Assembly (NCBI RefSeq): GCF_051962475.1
Contig: NZ_JBQCCF010000031.1
Coordinates: forward strand, 1 to 53,586
From: Dyella_A sp051962475
GTDB lineage: Bacteria > Pseudomonadota > Gammaproteobacteria > Xanthomonadales > Rhodanobacteraceae
Reading direction: 5' to 3'
Length of the DNA stretch: 53,586 nt
The notes beneath the pieces were generated by a model. It worked only from the letters and a program-made list of their open reading frames with translations, was not told the DNA's origin and did not search any database. Each line of letters starts with the position of its first letter. The first letter of the stretch is position 1. Below, piece by piece: positions 1-7,973 of the stretch. Position numbers and translations under genes: made by a program.

Positions 1-140
1 CAGAAAAAGCGTTAAAACATATTCCCCGCCCCCCAATTGGCTATTTGTTTTCCGTTTTTCGGGTTATTGACGGCGAGGAAGTGGTGCGTCATCGAGTGGA
101 AGGGACACCCGCCATTCATTGCTTACAAAAGGAGACACGG

Positions 141-437
141 ATGCCTCCCAGACAACCCGCCGTGTACATCATGGCCAGCGCTGAGCGCGGCACCCTGTAC
201 ATCGGCGTGACCGGCGACTTGAAACGTCGAGTTTGGGAGCACCGTGATGGCATCGTCGAAGGGTTCACCCAACGCTACGGGCTGATGCGATTGGTGTGGT
301 TCGAACATCATGCTGACTTTCCGGCTGCGATCGCCCGAGAAAAGCAGCTCAAGAAGTGGAATCGCGCCTGGAAGCTGGAACTGATCGAGAGCACCAACCC
401 GGCATGGTGCGACCTGTGGGTCGATCTGCTGGACTGA
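141..437 (+). CDS. GIY-YIG nuclease-fold protein (UPF0213/YhbQ-like)
   Basis: Small 98-residue single-domain protein of the GIY-YIG superfamily. The first strand pair carries V8-Y9-I10 and Y20-I21-G22 in place of GIY and YIG. R29/R30 and H34 follow, and E67 (in AREKQLKKW) sits where the metal-binding glutamate is expected. The ATG at 141 is chosen over an in-frame upstream start because AAAAGGAGA lies 6-14 nt before it and homology begins only there. The family resembles stand-alone YhbQ-type proteins of unknown cellular role, some with DNA nuclease activity. There is no intron, homing context or fused DNA-binding domain. Family assignment is firm; function is not known. Confidence 0.85.
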   Translation: MPPRQPAVYIMASAERGTLYIGVTGDLKRRVWEHRDGIVEGFTQRYGLMRLVWFEHHADFPAAIAREKQLKKWNRAWKLELIESTNPAWCDLWVDLLD

Positions 438-530
438 GAAAAACCCGCCGTCCTTGGCTGGCCACAGCACATTCGCAACGAACAACGCCCGCCTGGGCAA
501 AGCGCTTCAAACGATACCCCGGAGTCTTTC

Positions 531-2429
531 GTGAGCCATACCATCATCCTGGACGGCAGCAGCCTCACCCGCAAGCAACTGGTCGCCGTTGCCCGCGGCG
601 GCGCATCGGTGCAGCTCGACCCGAACCAGCTCGCGCGCGTGCAGCGCGCGGCGGACTTTCTCGCCGACAAGGTGAGCTGCGGCGAGCCGACCTACGGCGT
701 CACTACCGGCTTCGGCTCCAATGCCGACAAGCTGCTGGGCGCGCATCGCCTGCGTGACGAGCTGCCGGGCGGCAACCCGCACCAGCCGGAAGGTACGCTG
801 CTCGACGAGCTGCAGCACAACCTGATCATCACCCACGCCGTGTGCGTGGGTAAGCCGTTCGCCGAGGACGTGGTGCGCGCGATGCTGGTGATCCGCATCA
901 ACACGTTGATGCGCGGCCACTCCGGCATCCGCGTGTCCACGCTGCAGGCGCTCACCGCCATGCTCAACGCCGGCATCGTGCCCGTGGTGCCGGAGAAGGG
1001 CTCGGTCGGCGCCAGCGGCGACCTGGCGCCGCTGTCGCACCTGGCGATCGTGCTGCTGGGTGGCGGTGAAGCCTTCTACTGTGGCGAGCGCATGCCGGGC
1101 GCCGAGGCGCTGAAGCGCGCGAAGCTGGAGCCGATCCGCCTGTCGTTCAAGGAAGGCCTGGCGCTCAACAACGGCACCGCGCAGATGCTGGCCACCGGCG
1201 CGCTGGCGCTGGACACGCTGGAGCGCCTGCTCGATACCGCCGACCTCGCCGCGGCGATGACCCTGGACGCCTTCGCCGGCCGCAGCGGCGCGTTGCGCGA
1301 AGAGGTGCACGCGCTGCGCCCGCATCCGGGTCAGGTCGAGACCGCTGCACGCGTGCGCGGCCTGCTCGCCGGCTCGACCCTGCTCGACATCCCGTACCAC
1401 CTCGTGCCGCGCTTCCGGCAGTGGGCTGCCGATGCGTGGAGCGCGCCGGAAGACCAGGCGCTCAGCTTCGACATCGGCTGGGAGTGGGTGCCGGCCAACC
1501 AGCGTCACGGCCGCGAGGCGTTCTACAGCCGCTTCCTGCCGTTCAAGGGCGGCAAGAAGCACCAGCCGCAGGACGCCTACAGCCTGCGCTGCATGCCGCA
1601 GGTGCACGGCGCGGTGCGTGACGCCTGGGCCCAGGCCTGCCGCGTGTTCGACATCGAGCTGAACGCCGTCACCGACAACCCGCTGATCTTCCCGGACAAC
1701 GAGGCGGCGCAGTTCATCGAGGAGCAGGTGATCTCCGCCGGCCACTTCCACGGCATGCCGCTGGCGCTGGCGATGAGCTACGTGAAGGCGGCGATCCCGG
1801 TGCTGGCCTCGATCTCCGAGCGCCGCCTCGCCAAGCTGGTCGACCCGGCCACCAACGACGGCCTGCCCGCCTTCCTCACCGGCAACGAGGACGCCACCGA
1901 TTCGGGCTTCATGATCGTGCAGTACACCGCCGCGGCGCTGGTCAACGACCTAGCCACGCGCGCGCATCCGGCCAGCGTCTACTCGGTGCCGACCAGCGCC
2001 AACGCCGAAGATCACGTGTCGATGGGCGCCAACGAGGCACGCCACGTGCTCGACATGTGCGAAGACCTCGGCCACGTGCTGGCGCTGGAGCTCTACACCG
2101 CCGCGCAGGCGCTGGACTATCGCCAGGAAATGCTCAATGCCGCGCGCCGCCTGGCCGCCCGCGGCGACTGGCGCGCGTTGGCCGCCAAGATCACCAATGC
2201 GCCGCGCGAGGACAGCCCGCATCACGCGCAGTTCGTCGAGGAAGTGAAGGCGTTGACCGCCGCGCTGGCCGAGGTGGGTGACTACCACGCCGGCGCCGCC
2301 GTACGCCGCGCGCACGAGCGCTTGCGCCAGCACATCGGCTTCATGCACCGCGACCGCGCGATGGACGGCGACGTGCGCACGGTATGCGAGCTGATTGCGC
2401 GCGGCGCGGTGCTGGACAGCGCGGCCTGA
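531..2429 (+). CDS. Aromatic amino acid ammonia-lyase, histidine ammonia-lyase-like, enlarged form
   Basis: MIO-dependent lyase of 632 residues that should deaminate histidine, or a related amino acid, to the trans-acrylate plus ammonia. The self-cyclising A161-S162-G163 lies in GSVGASGDLAPLSH. Catalytic Tyr55 is in TYGVTTGFG, and H102 in ITHA matches the HutH substrate-binding histidine. YSLR at 350-353 and AEDHVSM at 492-498 are HutH-type rather than PAL/TAL-type. HutH enzymes are about 510 residues. Here about 50 extra residues lie between 283 and 346, just before YSLRC, and the C-terminus has roughly 50 more. Start is GTG with GGAG 7 nt upstream; an ATG start is not available nearby. No hutU, hutI, hutG or hutC is adjacent, so a role in the Hut pathway is inference. 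A biosynthetic lyase or aminomutase is an alternative. Confidence 0.85.
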   Translation: MSHTIILDGSSLTRKQLVAVARGGASVQLDPNQLARVQRAADFLADKVSCGEPTYGVTTGFGSNADKLLGAHRLRDELPGGNPHQPEGTLLDELQHNLIITHAVCVGKPFAEDVVRAMLVIRINTLMRGHSGIRVSTLQALTAMLNAGIVPVVPEKGSVGASGDLAPLSHLAIVLLGGGEAFYCGERMPGAEALKRAKLEPIRLSFKEGLALNNGTAQMLATGALALDTLERLLDTADLAAAMTLDAFAGRSGALREEVHALRPHPGQVETAARVRGLLAGSTLLDIPYHLVPRFRQWAADAWSAPEDQALSFDIGWEWVPANQRHGREAFYSRFLPFKGGKKHQPQDAYSLRCMPQVHGAVRDAWAQACRVFDIELNAVTDNPLIFPDNEAAQFIEEQVISAGHFHGMPLALAMSYVKAAIPVLASISERRLAKLVDPATNDGLPAFLTGNEDATDSGFMIVQYTAAALVNDLATRAHPASVYSVPTSANAEDHVSMGANEARHVLDMCEDLGHVLALELYTAAQALDYRQEMLNAARRLAARGDWRALAAKITNAPREDSPHHAQFVEEVKALTAALAEVGDYHAGAAVRRAHERLRQHIGFMHRDRAMDGDVRTVCELIARGAVLDSAA

Positions 2430-2505
2430 CCCGGCGCCCGGCTATCCTGTTGCGCTGATTTCCCCGGTGCGCCGCCCGGCGCACCGCACGATTGCGGAGT
2501 TTCCG

Positions 2506-2904
2506 ATGAGCCTGATCCAGACCCCCGTTTCCTTCGGCGAGCTGATCGACAAGATCACCATCCTGGAGATCAAGTCGCAGCAGATCCGCGACCAGGCCAA
2601 GCTGGCCAACGTACGCACCGAGCTGGACCTGCTCAGCGCCACCTGGGCGGCGCATCCCGCCTCGCACACCGACATCGCCGACGAGCGTGCCCGCCTGCTG
2701 GCGGTGAACCAGGCGCTGTGGGACATCGAGGACCACATCCGCCTGAAGGAAAAGGCCCAGGCCTTCGACGCCGAGTTCATCGAGCTGGCCCGGTCGGTGT
2801 ACTTCCGCAACGACGAGCGCGCCGCGGTGAAGCGCGAGATCAACCTCAAGCTCGGCTCGCAGCTGGTGGAAGAGAAGTCCTACCAGGACTACCGCGCCGT
2901 CTGA
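2506..2904 (+). CDS. DUF6165 family protein
   Basis: Soluble, highly charged protein of 132 residues, mostly predicted helix, with features such as GELIDKITILEIK near the N-terminus and FRNDERAAVKREIN near the C-terminus. Such short proteins commonly sit next to LPS glycosyltransferases, and here a GT9 enzyme and the Kdo kinase follow. No catalytic motif or membrane segment is visible. The ATG at 2506 has GGAG at 2496-2499; the frame stays open further upstream into the lyase gene, but that extension is not protein-like. Function unknown; a link to LPS core assembly is inferred from location only. Confidence 0.8.
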   Translation: MSLIQTPVSFGELIDKITILEIKSQQIRDQAKLANVRTELDLLSATWAAHPASHTDIADERARLLAVNQALWDIEDHIRLKEKAQAFDAEFIELARSVYFRNDERAAVKREINLKLGSQLVEEKSYQDYRAV

Positions 2905-2920
2905 TCGATCCAAATCACGC

Positions 2921-2998
2921 AGGAGCCCGCTCGCGGGCGATGCTTTTGCTTTGATGTCGATCCAGAGCGAAGAGCATCGGCCGCGAGCGGGCTCCTAC
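2921..2998. repeat. Paired inverted REP-like element (REPIN)
   Basis: Two near-identical GC-rich units face each other between convergent genes. The left arm at 2921-2943 begins AGGAGCCCGCTCGCGGGCG and ends GATGC. The right arm at 2974-2998 begins GCATCGGCCGCGAGCGGGC and ends TCCTAC. The 30-nt spacer is AT-richer. Each arm is itself an imperfect palindrome headed by GTAGGAG on one strand. This is the classic layout of extragenic palindromes in Pseudomonas, Stenotrophomonas and relatives. It may also act as a transcript end for the DUF6165 gene and the convergent glycosyltransferase. No other copy was noticed in the window. Confidence 0.8.
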
Positions 2999-3022
2999 AT
3001 GGAGTAGGACGTGGTGGCTGGG

Positions 3023-4072
3023 TCAGGCCAGGCCGAGGTGGGTGGCGGCGGCCTCGAAGCGTTCGATCACGTCGTCCACGGTGATCAGGTCCATCACGCC
3101 GGGTTTCTCGATCTTCGCGCCCCAGTCCAATGCGCTGGCGGGCTTGCCGAGAAACTGGCGTGCAGCATCGTCGTAGCGGTTCACGCACCAGCGGCGATCG
3201 GAGTAGGGGCCGGAGCGATCCGGGTTGCTGGCCGCGTGCAGGCCGAGCACCTTGGTGCTCACCGCATTGGCCATATGCATGGGGCCGGAGTCCGGCGTGA
3301 GCAGGAGGTGCGTGCGGGCGAACATGGCCAGCGCGCGCTTGAGCGTGTCCTTGCCGGTGAGGTCCAGCGGCGCGTGCCGGCAGGCGGCGAGCACCGCATC
3401 GGCCATCGTGCGCTCGAGGGTGGACGGGCCACCGACCAGCGCCACGCGCCAGCCCTTGTCCATGGCGTGGTCGATCACCGCCGCGTAGCGTTCAGTGCGC
3501 CAGTTGCGCAGCGCGTGGCTGGATGTGGGGCTGACCAGCAGGGTGGGGCGTTCGCCCGGTAACTGCTCCGCGGCCCAGGCGCGGTCGGCGTCGGCAATGG
3601 GAATGTCCCAGCGCACTTCGGCCTGCTTCAGGCCCAGCGGTTCGCAGAAGCTGCCGATGGCGTCCAGCACGTGCTCGCCGCTGCGCGCCGGGATGCGCTC
3701 GTTGACCACCAGGCTGTGCAGGTCCTTCGAGCGGGCGCGGTCGTAGCCGATGCGTCGCTCGGCGCGAATGCCCAGGCTGAGCAGGTTGGAGCGCAGCGCC
3801 ACCTGCATCTGCAGCAGGGCGTCGAAGCGCTCGCCCTTCAATTCCGCGTGCACGGCCCGCATGCCGGCGCGGCCGGCGGATTTGTCGAAGGTGACGAAAC
3901 GTACGCCCGGCAGATCTCCGACCAATCGACGTTCCAGCTTGCCCACGATCCAGGTCAGTGCCGTAGCCGGCAACGCATGTTGCAGGGTGCGCACCAGCGG
4001 CACGACGTGGGTCACGTCACCGATGGCGGACGTGCGCAGCAGGCAGATCGAGGCGGGAGCGGACATCGGCAT
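3023..4072 (-). CDS. Glycosyltransferase family 9, LPS heptosyltransferase-like
   Basis: Cytoplasmic-face glycosyltransferase of 349 residues with the GT9 (WaaC/WaaF/WaaQ) fold. The N-terminal motif LLRTSAIGDVTHVVP at 11-25 carries the conserved Asp. LLVSPTSSHALRNW at 178-191 and LLTPDSGPMHMANA at 257-270 form the nucleotide-sugar site, followed by GLHAASNPDRSGP. It likely adds a heptose or hexose to the LPS inner core; the exact acceptor cannot be read from sequence. Start is the ATG at 4072, with a second ATG at 4066. Neither has a clear Shine-Dalgarno site. Only 20 bp separate it from the divergent Kdo kinase gene, supporting a shared LPS role. The next gene convergent with it is the DUF6165 gene. 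Confidence 0.85.
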   Translation of the reverse strand: MPMSAPASICLLRTSAIGDVTHVVPLVRTLQHALPATALTWIVGKLERRLVGDLPGVRFVTFDKSAGRAGMRAVHAELKGERFDALLQMQVALRSNLLSLGIRAERRIGYDRARSKDLHSLVVNERIPARSGEHVLDAIGSFCEPLGLKQAEVRWDIPIADADRAWAAEQLPGERPTLLVSPTSSHALRNWRTERYAAVIDHAMDKGWRVALVGGPSTLERTMADAVLAACRHAPLDLTGKDTLKRALAMFARTHLLLTPDSGPMHMANAVSTKVLGLHAASNPDRSGPYSDRRWCVNRYDDAARQFLGKPASALDWGAKIEKPGVMDLITVDDVIERFEAAATHLGLA

Positions 4073-4092
4073 GGGATAGAATCGGCGGGGCC

Positions 4093-4857
4093 ATGAATGC
4101 AGACAGCGCGCCAGACAAGCCGGGCACGATCGTGCGGGAACAGCTCCGCCGGAATGCGGAAGGCGTGATTCTGTTCGACCCCGGGGTGTCGCCACAAGTC
4201 GACCACGATTGGTTCGATCCGGATCACTGGCGTCGCCACGGCGTGCTGCAGGCGCAGCCGGGCGGACGCGGGGGCGTGGCGGTGATCGACACGCCGGCCG
4301 GCGAGTGCGTGCTGCGTCATTACCGCCGCGGCGGTGCCGTGGCGGTGCTGATGGGCGATCGCTATCTGTGGAGCGGCGCCTCGCGCACGCGCTGCTTTGC
4401 CGAGTTCCGCCTGCTGCAGGCGCTGTGCCGCCTGGGACTGCCAGTGCCCGAGCCGGTGGCGGTGCGCTATCGCCGGCGCGGCCTGTGGTACAGCGCCGAT
4501 CTGATTACCCGTCGGATTGCGCGCGCCGAGACGTTGGCCGAGCGCATGACCGTGGCCGGCATCGGAGCCGAACTGGCCGAAGAAGTGGGCGCCCTGGTGG
4601 CGCGCTTCCACCGCGAAGGCGTGTGGCATGCCGATCTCAACGCGCACAACATCCTGATCGCCCCGGCCGGCCTGTACCTGATCGATTTTGACCGTGGTCG
4701 CTTACGCGCGCCGGCGGACGGCTGGCGACTGGCCAACCTGCAGCGCCTGCGCCGTTCGCTGATCAAGCTCGGCGCGGCCGAGGGACGCGAGGAGGCGTTC
4801 GACAGCGGCGTGTGGGCGTCGGTATTGCGCGGCTACGAGCGGACCTTCAGCGCATGA
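4093..4857 (+). CDS. kdkA: 3-deoxy-D-manno-octulosonic acid kinase
   Basis: Phosphorylates the 4-position of Kdo in the LPS inner core, a modification typical of organisms with a single phosphorylated Kdo such as Haemophilus, Vibrio and Xanthomonas. The 254-residue protein has the protein-kinase-like fold of WaaP/KdkA. GDRYLWSGASRTRCFAEF lies at 88-105. The catalytic loop HADLNAHN at 179-186 contains Asp181, and the metal-binding D198-F199-D200 lies in LIDFDRGR. ATG at 4093 is preceded by a weak GGCGGGG. A TAGAAT hexamer lies only 10 nt upstream, so a very short leader is possible, although no matching -35 is seen. The stop overlaps the next start as ATGA, implying translational coupling. Confidence 0.9.
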   Translation: MNADSAPDKPGTIVREQLRRNAEGVILFDPGVSPQVDHDWFDPDHWRRHGVLQAQPGGRGGVAVIDTPAGECVLRHYRRGGAVAVLMGDRYLWSGASRTRCFAEFRLLQALCRLGLPVPEPVAVRYRRRGLWYSADLITRRIARAETLAERMTVAGIGAELAEEVGALVARFHREGVWHADLNAHNILIAPAGLYLIDFDRGRLRAPADGWRLANLQRLRRSLIKLGAAEGREEAFDSGVWASVLRGYERTFSA

Positions 4858-5612
4858 GCTGGGTGCTGCATTTCCTCGGCACCGGGGCGGCGCATGCGGT
4901 GGAGCTGGGATCGTCGGCGGCGGTGGTGGAGCGCGATGGCGAGCCGCTGCTGCTGATCGACTGCGGGCCCGACACGCTCGATCGCTATGCCGCCGCCTAC
5001 GGCGGCGTGCCGAATGCGTTGTACATCACGCACACGCACATGGACCATGTGGCGGGGCTGGAGCGGCTGTTCTTCAAGCTGTGGTTTGATCCGGCGCGAC
5101 GTGGCCGCGTGCGGATATTCCTGCATGCCGAGCTGCTGCCCTGGCTGCAGATGCGCGTGGCCGACTACCCCGGTGCGCTGGCCGAGGGCGGGGCCAACTT
5201 CTGGGAGGCGTTCCAGTTGGTGCCGTGCACGCGCGGGTTCTGGCTGGACGGCCACTGGTTCGACGTGTTCGCCACGCGCCATCACCGGCCGGGCACCTCG
5301 TTCGGGCTGGCACTGCAAGGCAGCTTCGTCTACACCGGCGACACCCGGCCGATTCCAGAGGTGCTCGCGGTGCACGCGGTGGGCGACGCGCGCGTAGCCC
5401 ACGACTGCGGTTTGGTGGGCAATCCCTCGCACACCGGCATCGACGACATCGAGCGCGAATACGACGGCGCGCTGCGCGCCCGGCTGGTGCTTTATCACTA
5501 TGGCAGCGCCGCCGATGGCGAGGCCTTGGAGTCCCGCGGCTATACCGTGGCGCGGGGTGGCGATCGCCTCACGCTCGCCACCCCACCAGCGGCCCGCGCC
5601 GACGCCGGCTGA
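4854..5612 (+). CDS. Metallo-beta-lactamase-fold hydrolase, RNase Z-like
   Basis: Soluble 252-residue hydrolase with a binuclear metal site: H60-T-H62-M-D64-H65, a histidine at H143/H144 in TRHHRPG, D163 in YTGDT and H215 in LYHYG. LIDCGPDT at 34-41 is the usual strand before the first metal motif. This resembles RNase Z/phosphodiesterase-type members of the superfamily. It is too short for an RNase J or beta-CASP enzyme and lacks the exosite arm expected of RNase Z, so the substrate is unknown. The start ATG at 4854 overlaps the kdkA stop as ATGA, so the two are likely co-translated. A role in LPS or envelope metabolism is inferred from that coupling only. Confidence 0.85.
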   Translation: MSWVLHFLGTGAAHAVELGSSAAVVERDGEPLLLIDCGPDTLDRYAAAYGGVPNALYITHTHMDHVAGLERLFFKLWFDPARRGRVRIFLHAELLPWLQMRVADYPGALAEGGANFWEAFQLVPCTRGFWLDGHWFDVFATRHHRPGTSFGLALQGSFVYTGDTRPIPEVLAVHAVGDARVAHDCGLVGNPSHTGIDDIEREYDGALRARLVLYHYGSAADGEALESRGYTVARGGDRLTLATPPAARADAG

Positions 5613-5751
5613 ATGCCGCCGCGCTTGTCTCGCCCCGGGCCTGCCGCTATCCTTCCGCCTCTTTGCCGGGTCGGCCCGACCGGCACGCACGACGGACCTC
5701 CGGTCCTGAGTGCGTTGCGACGCTGCAGGATGCACGTCGGGAGCGTTTTGC

Positions 5752-5844
5752 GGAGAGATGTCCGAGTGGTTGAAGGAGCACGCCTGGAAAGTGTGTATAC
5801 GGCTTATCCCCGTATCGAGGGTTCGAATCCCTCTCTCTCCGCCA
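5752..5844 (+). tRNA. tRNA-Ser (anticodon GGA)
   Basis: Complete class II tRNA with encoded CCA. The acceptor GGAGAGA pairs with TCTCTCC, and the discriminator is G5841. The anticodon stem CACGC/GTGTG encloses loop CTGGAAA with anticodon GGA at 5786-5788, reading UCC and UCU. A long variable arm typical of serine tRNAs follows, then the T arm GAGGG-TTCGAAT-CCCTC. No clear sigma-70 promoter or terminator is seen right around it. Confidence 0.97.
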
Positions 5845-5893
5845 GTTTTTGAAAGTCTGCCTTGGCCGCCTGGCCATCGCGCTGAACGTCTAT

Positions 5894-6003
5894 GGTGGCC
5901 CCGTCGGTCCCCCCGCGACGATAGTCCGCAAACCCCGCCAGGTCCGGAAGGAAGCAACGGTAGTGGATGATTCGGGTGCCGGGGTGTGGCTGGCGGGGCT
6001 GCC
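5894..6003 (+). ncRNA. ffs: 4.5S RNA of the signal recognition particle
   Basis: RNA partner of Ffh for co-translational membrane targeting. The universally conserved domain IV loop GGTCCGGAAGGAAGCAAC lies at 5941-5958. The ends pair as GGTGGCCCCG (5894-5903) with CGGGGCTGCC at the 3' side, and the whole aligns with the 114-nt E. coli 4.5S RNA. A T-rich stretch follows at 6007-6010. The ends are approximate. ffs directly upstream of dnaX is a common gammaproteobacterial arrangement. Confidence 0.93.
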
Positions 6004-6070
6004 GCCTTTTCGGCCCCCGTTCCGGCGCGCCGAGGCGCTCTGTATCCCGATGGCGTGGCCACCGCAGCGG

Positions 6071-6099
6071 CTGACTTGCCGGCGCCGACTTGGCACAAT
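6071..6099 (+). promoter_or_regulatory. Predicted sigma-70 promoter for dnaX
   Basis: CTGACT (6071-6076), 17-nt spacer, CACAAT (6094-6099). Transcription would begin near 6106, giving a leader of about 135 nt before dnaX. The ffs-dnaX spacer otherwise shows only GC-rich sequence without a clear element. Confidence 0.5.
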
Positions 6100-6240
6100 C
6101 GGGACTCGCCCCAAGATCTGTCGGCCTCCGCACGACGCACCACGATTCGTGGCGCCGTCTGCGGCGGCCGCCGATACAGCGGCAGGCGAGCGGCCCGCAT
6201 CCGCGGGCGGCGCATGAACGTCACGAGCAGGCTTTAACGC

Positions 6241-7953
6241 ATGTCCTATCAGGTCCTCGCGCGCAAGTGGCGCCCCCGCAAGTTCGCCGAGCTGGTGGGC
6301 CAGGAGCACGTGGTGCGCGCGCTGACCAACGCGCTCGACACCGGTCGCATGCATCACGCGTATCTCTTCACCGGCACGCGCGGCGTGGGCAAGACGACCA
6401 TCGCGCGCATCTTCGCCAAGTCGCTCAACTGCGAGCGCGGTGAGTCGGCCGATCCGTGTGGCGAGTGTTCGGTCTGCACGGCGGTGGACGCGGGGCGCTT
6501 TGTCGACCTGCTGGAGATCGACGCGGCCAGCAACACCGGCGTGGACGACGTGCGCGAGGTGATCGAGAACGCGCAGTACGCGCCCTCGCGCGGCCGCTTC
6601 AAGGTGTATCTGGTGGACGAGGTGCACATGCTGTCCAAGCCGGCGTTCAATGCGCTGCTGAAGACGCTGGAAGAACCGCCGCCGCACGTGAAGTTCCTGC
6701 TCGCCACCACCGACCCGCAGAAGCTACCGGTGACGGTGCTGTCGCGCTGCCTGAAGTTCAATCTCAAGCGCCTGCTGCCGGAGCAGATCTCCGGCCAGAT
6801 GCGGCACATTCTCGCCGCCGAGAACATTGCCTACGAAGACGCCGCCATCGTGGAACTCGCCCGCGGCGCGGACGGCTCGCTGCGCGACGGCCTGTCGCTG
6901 CTCGACCAGGCGATTGCCTACGGCGGCGGCGCGCTCAAGGCCGACGACGTGCGCGCCATGCTCGGCAGCGTGGCGCGCGGCCAGGTGCTGGGCCTGCTGC
7001 AGGCGCTGGCGGCCGGACAGGGCGAGGCGCTGATGCTCGAATGCGCGCGCATCGCTTCCTACTCACCCGACTTCGGCGGCGTGCTCGACGACGTCGCCGC
7101 GGTGCTTCATCGCATCCAGCTGATGCAGCTGGTGCCGGGCTATCAGCCCGAGTCCGGCGACGAGAGCGCCGCTGCGGAGCTTGCCGAGCTGGCGAGCCAG
7201 TTCGCGCCGGAAGATGTGCAGCTGTACTACCAGATTGCCACCACCGGCCGGCGCGACCTCACGCTCGCTCCGGATGCGCGTACCGGCTTCGAGATGGCGG
7301 TGCTGCGCATGCTGGCGTTCCGGCCCGGCGAGGCGGCGGATGCCGCCTCGGCGCCGCCGCGTTCAGTGCCGGCGCGCGCGGCGCCGGTGACGGCCTCGGT
7401 ATCCAGCGTGGTACGGCCGCCGATGGAGCGCCCGAGTCCTGCGCCGGGGCCGGCCATGGCCGCCGCCGAGGCCGCCGAGCGTGCCGTTGCCAGCGTGCCC
7501 GCGCCCGCATCGGCTCAGTCGCCCGCGCCGGCGCCGGCACGCCATGCGGTGCCGGTCGATGCCCGCGGGCTGCCGGACTGGGCAGCCTTGATCGATCAAG
7601 CTGGCCTGCGCGGACCGCTCGGCCAGCTCGCGCAGAACGCGGCGCTGCGCGAACGCGACGGCCAAACGCTCACCCTGGTGTTGCAGGAATCGCACATGCA
7701 CCTGGCGGTCGAGCCGATGGTCAGTCAGATGGAAGAACAGATCGGACGGGCGCTCGGCGAGCGCATCCGCCTGCGCTTCGTCAGCGACGCCAGCGCGGCC
7801 AGTCACACGCCGGCGGCACGAGCCGCCGAGGCGCGCGATGCCGCGCAGGCGCGTGCGGAACAGTCGATCGACGAAGATCCCCTGGTGCAGGCGCTGAAGC
7901 GCGACTTCGGCGCCCGCGTCGTACCGCAATCCATCAAGCCCGTGTCGGGCTGA
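6241..7953 (+). CDS. dnaX: DNA polymerase III subunit tau (and possibly gamma)
   Basis: Clamp-loader ATPase of the replicative polymerase, 570 residues. Walker A is GTRGVGKT at 45-52. The zinc site is C64, C73, C76 and C79. Walker B DEVH is at 126-129, and the SRC sensor motif is S168-R169-C170. From about 365 to 440 comes an Ala/Pro-rich linker, then a C-terminal domain for polymerase and helicase contact. E. coli makes the short gamma form by frameshifting at an A-AAA-AAG heptamer; I see no such A-rich heptamer here, so only tau may be made. Followed after 20 nt by ybaB and then recR, the conserved order in this class. SD before ATG is weak. Confidence 0.97.
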   Translation: MSYQVLARKWRPRKFAELVGQEHVVRALTNALDTGRMHHAYLFTGTRGVGKTTIARIFAKSLNCERGESADPCGECSVCTAVDAGRFVDLLEIDAASNTGVDDVREVIENAQYAPSRGRFKVYLVDEVHMLSKPAFNALLKTLEEPPPHVKFLLATTDPQKLPVTVLSRCLKFNLKRLLPEQISGQMRHILAAENIAYEDAAIVELARGADGSLRDGLSLLDQAIAYGGGALKADDVRAMLGSVARGQVLGLLQALAAGQGEALMLECARIASYSPDFGGVLDDVAAVLHRIQLMQLVPGYQPESGDESAAAELAELASQFAPEDVQLYYQIATTGRRDLTLAPDARTGFEMAVLRMLAFRPGEAADAASAPPRSVPARAAPVTASVSSVVRPPMERPSPAPGPAMAAAEAAERAVASVPAPASAQSPAPAPARHAVPVDARGLPDWAALIDQAGLRGPLGQLAQNAALRERDGQTLTLVLQESHMHLAVEPMVSQMEEQIGRALGERIRLRFVSDASAASHTPAARAAEARDAAQARAEQSIDEDPLVQALKRDFGARVVPQSIKPVSG

Positions 7954-7973
7954 GCACATATCGGAGTACACCC

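Noticed and set aside
141..437. GIY-YIG protein as part of a mobile intron or homing element
   Set aside because: It is a free-standing 98-residue gene of the YhbQ type with no intron, repeat or split host gene near it.
507..1751. 414-codon minus-strand frame opposite the ammonia-lyase
   Set aside because: Composition is typical of antisense GC-rich frames; the plus-strand gene has full catalytic motifs.
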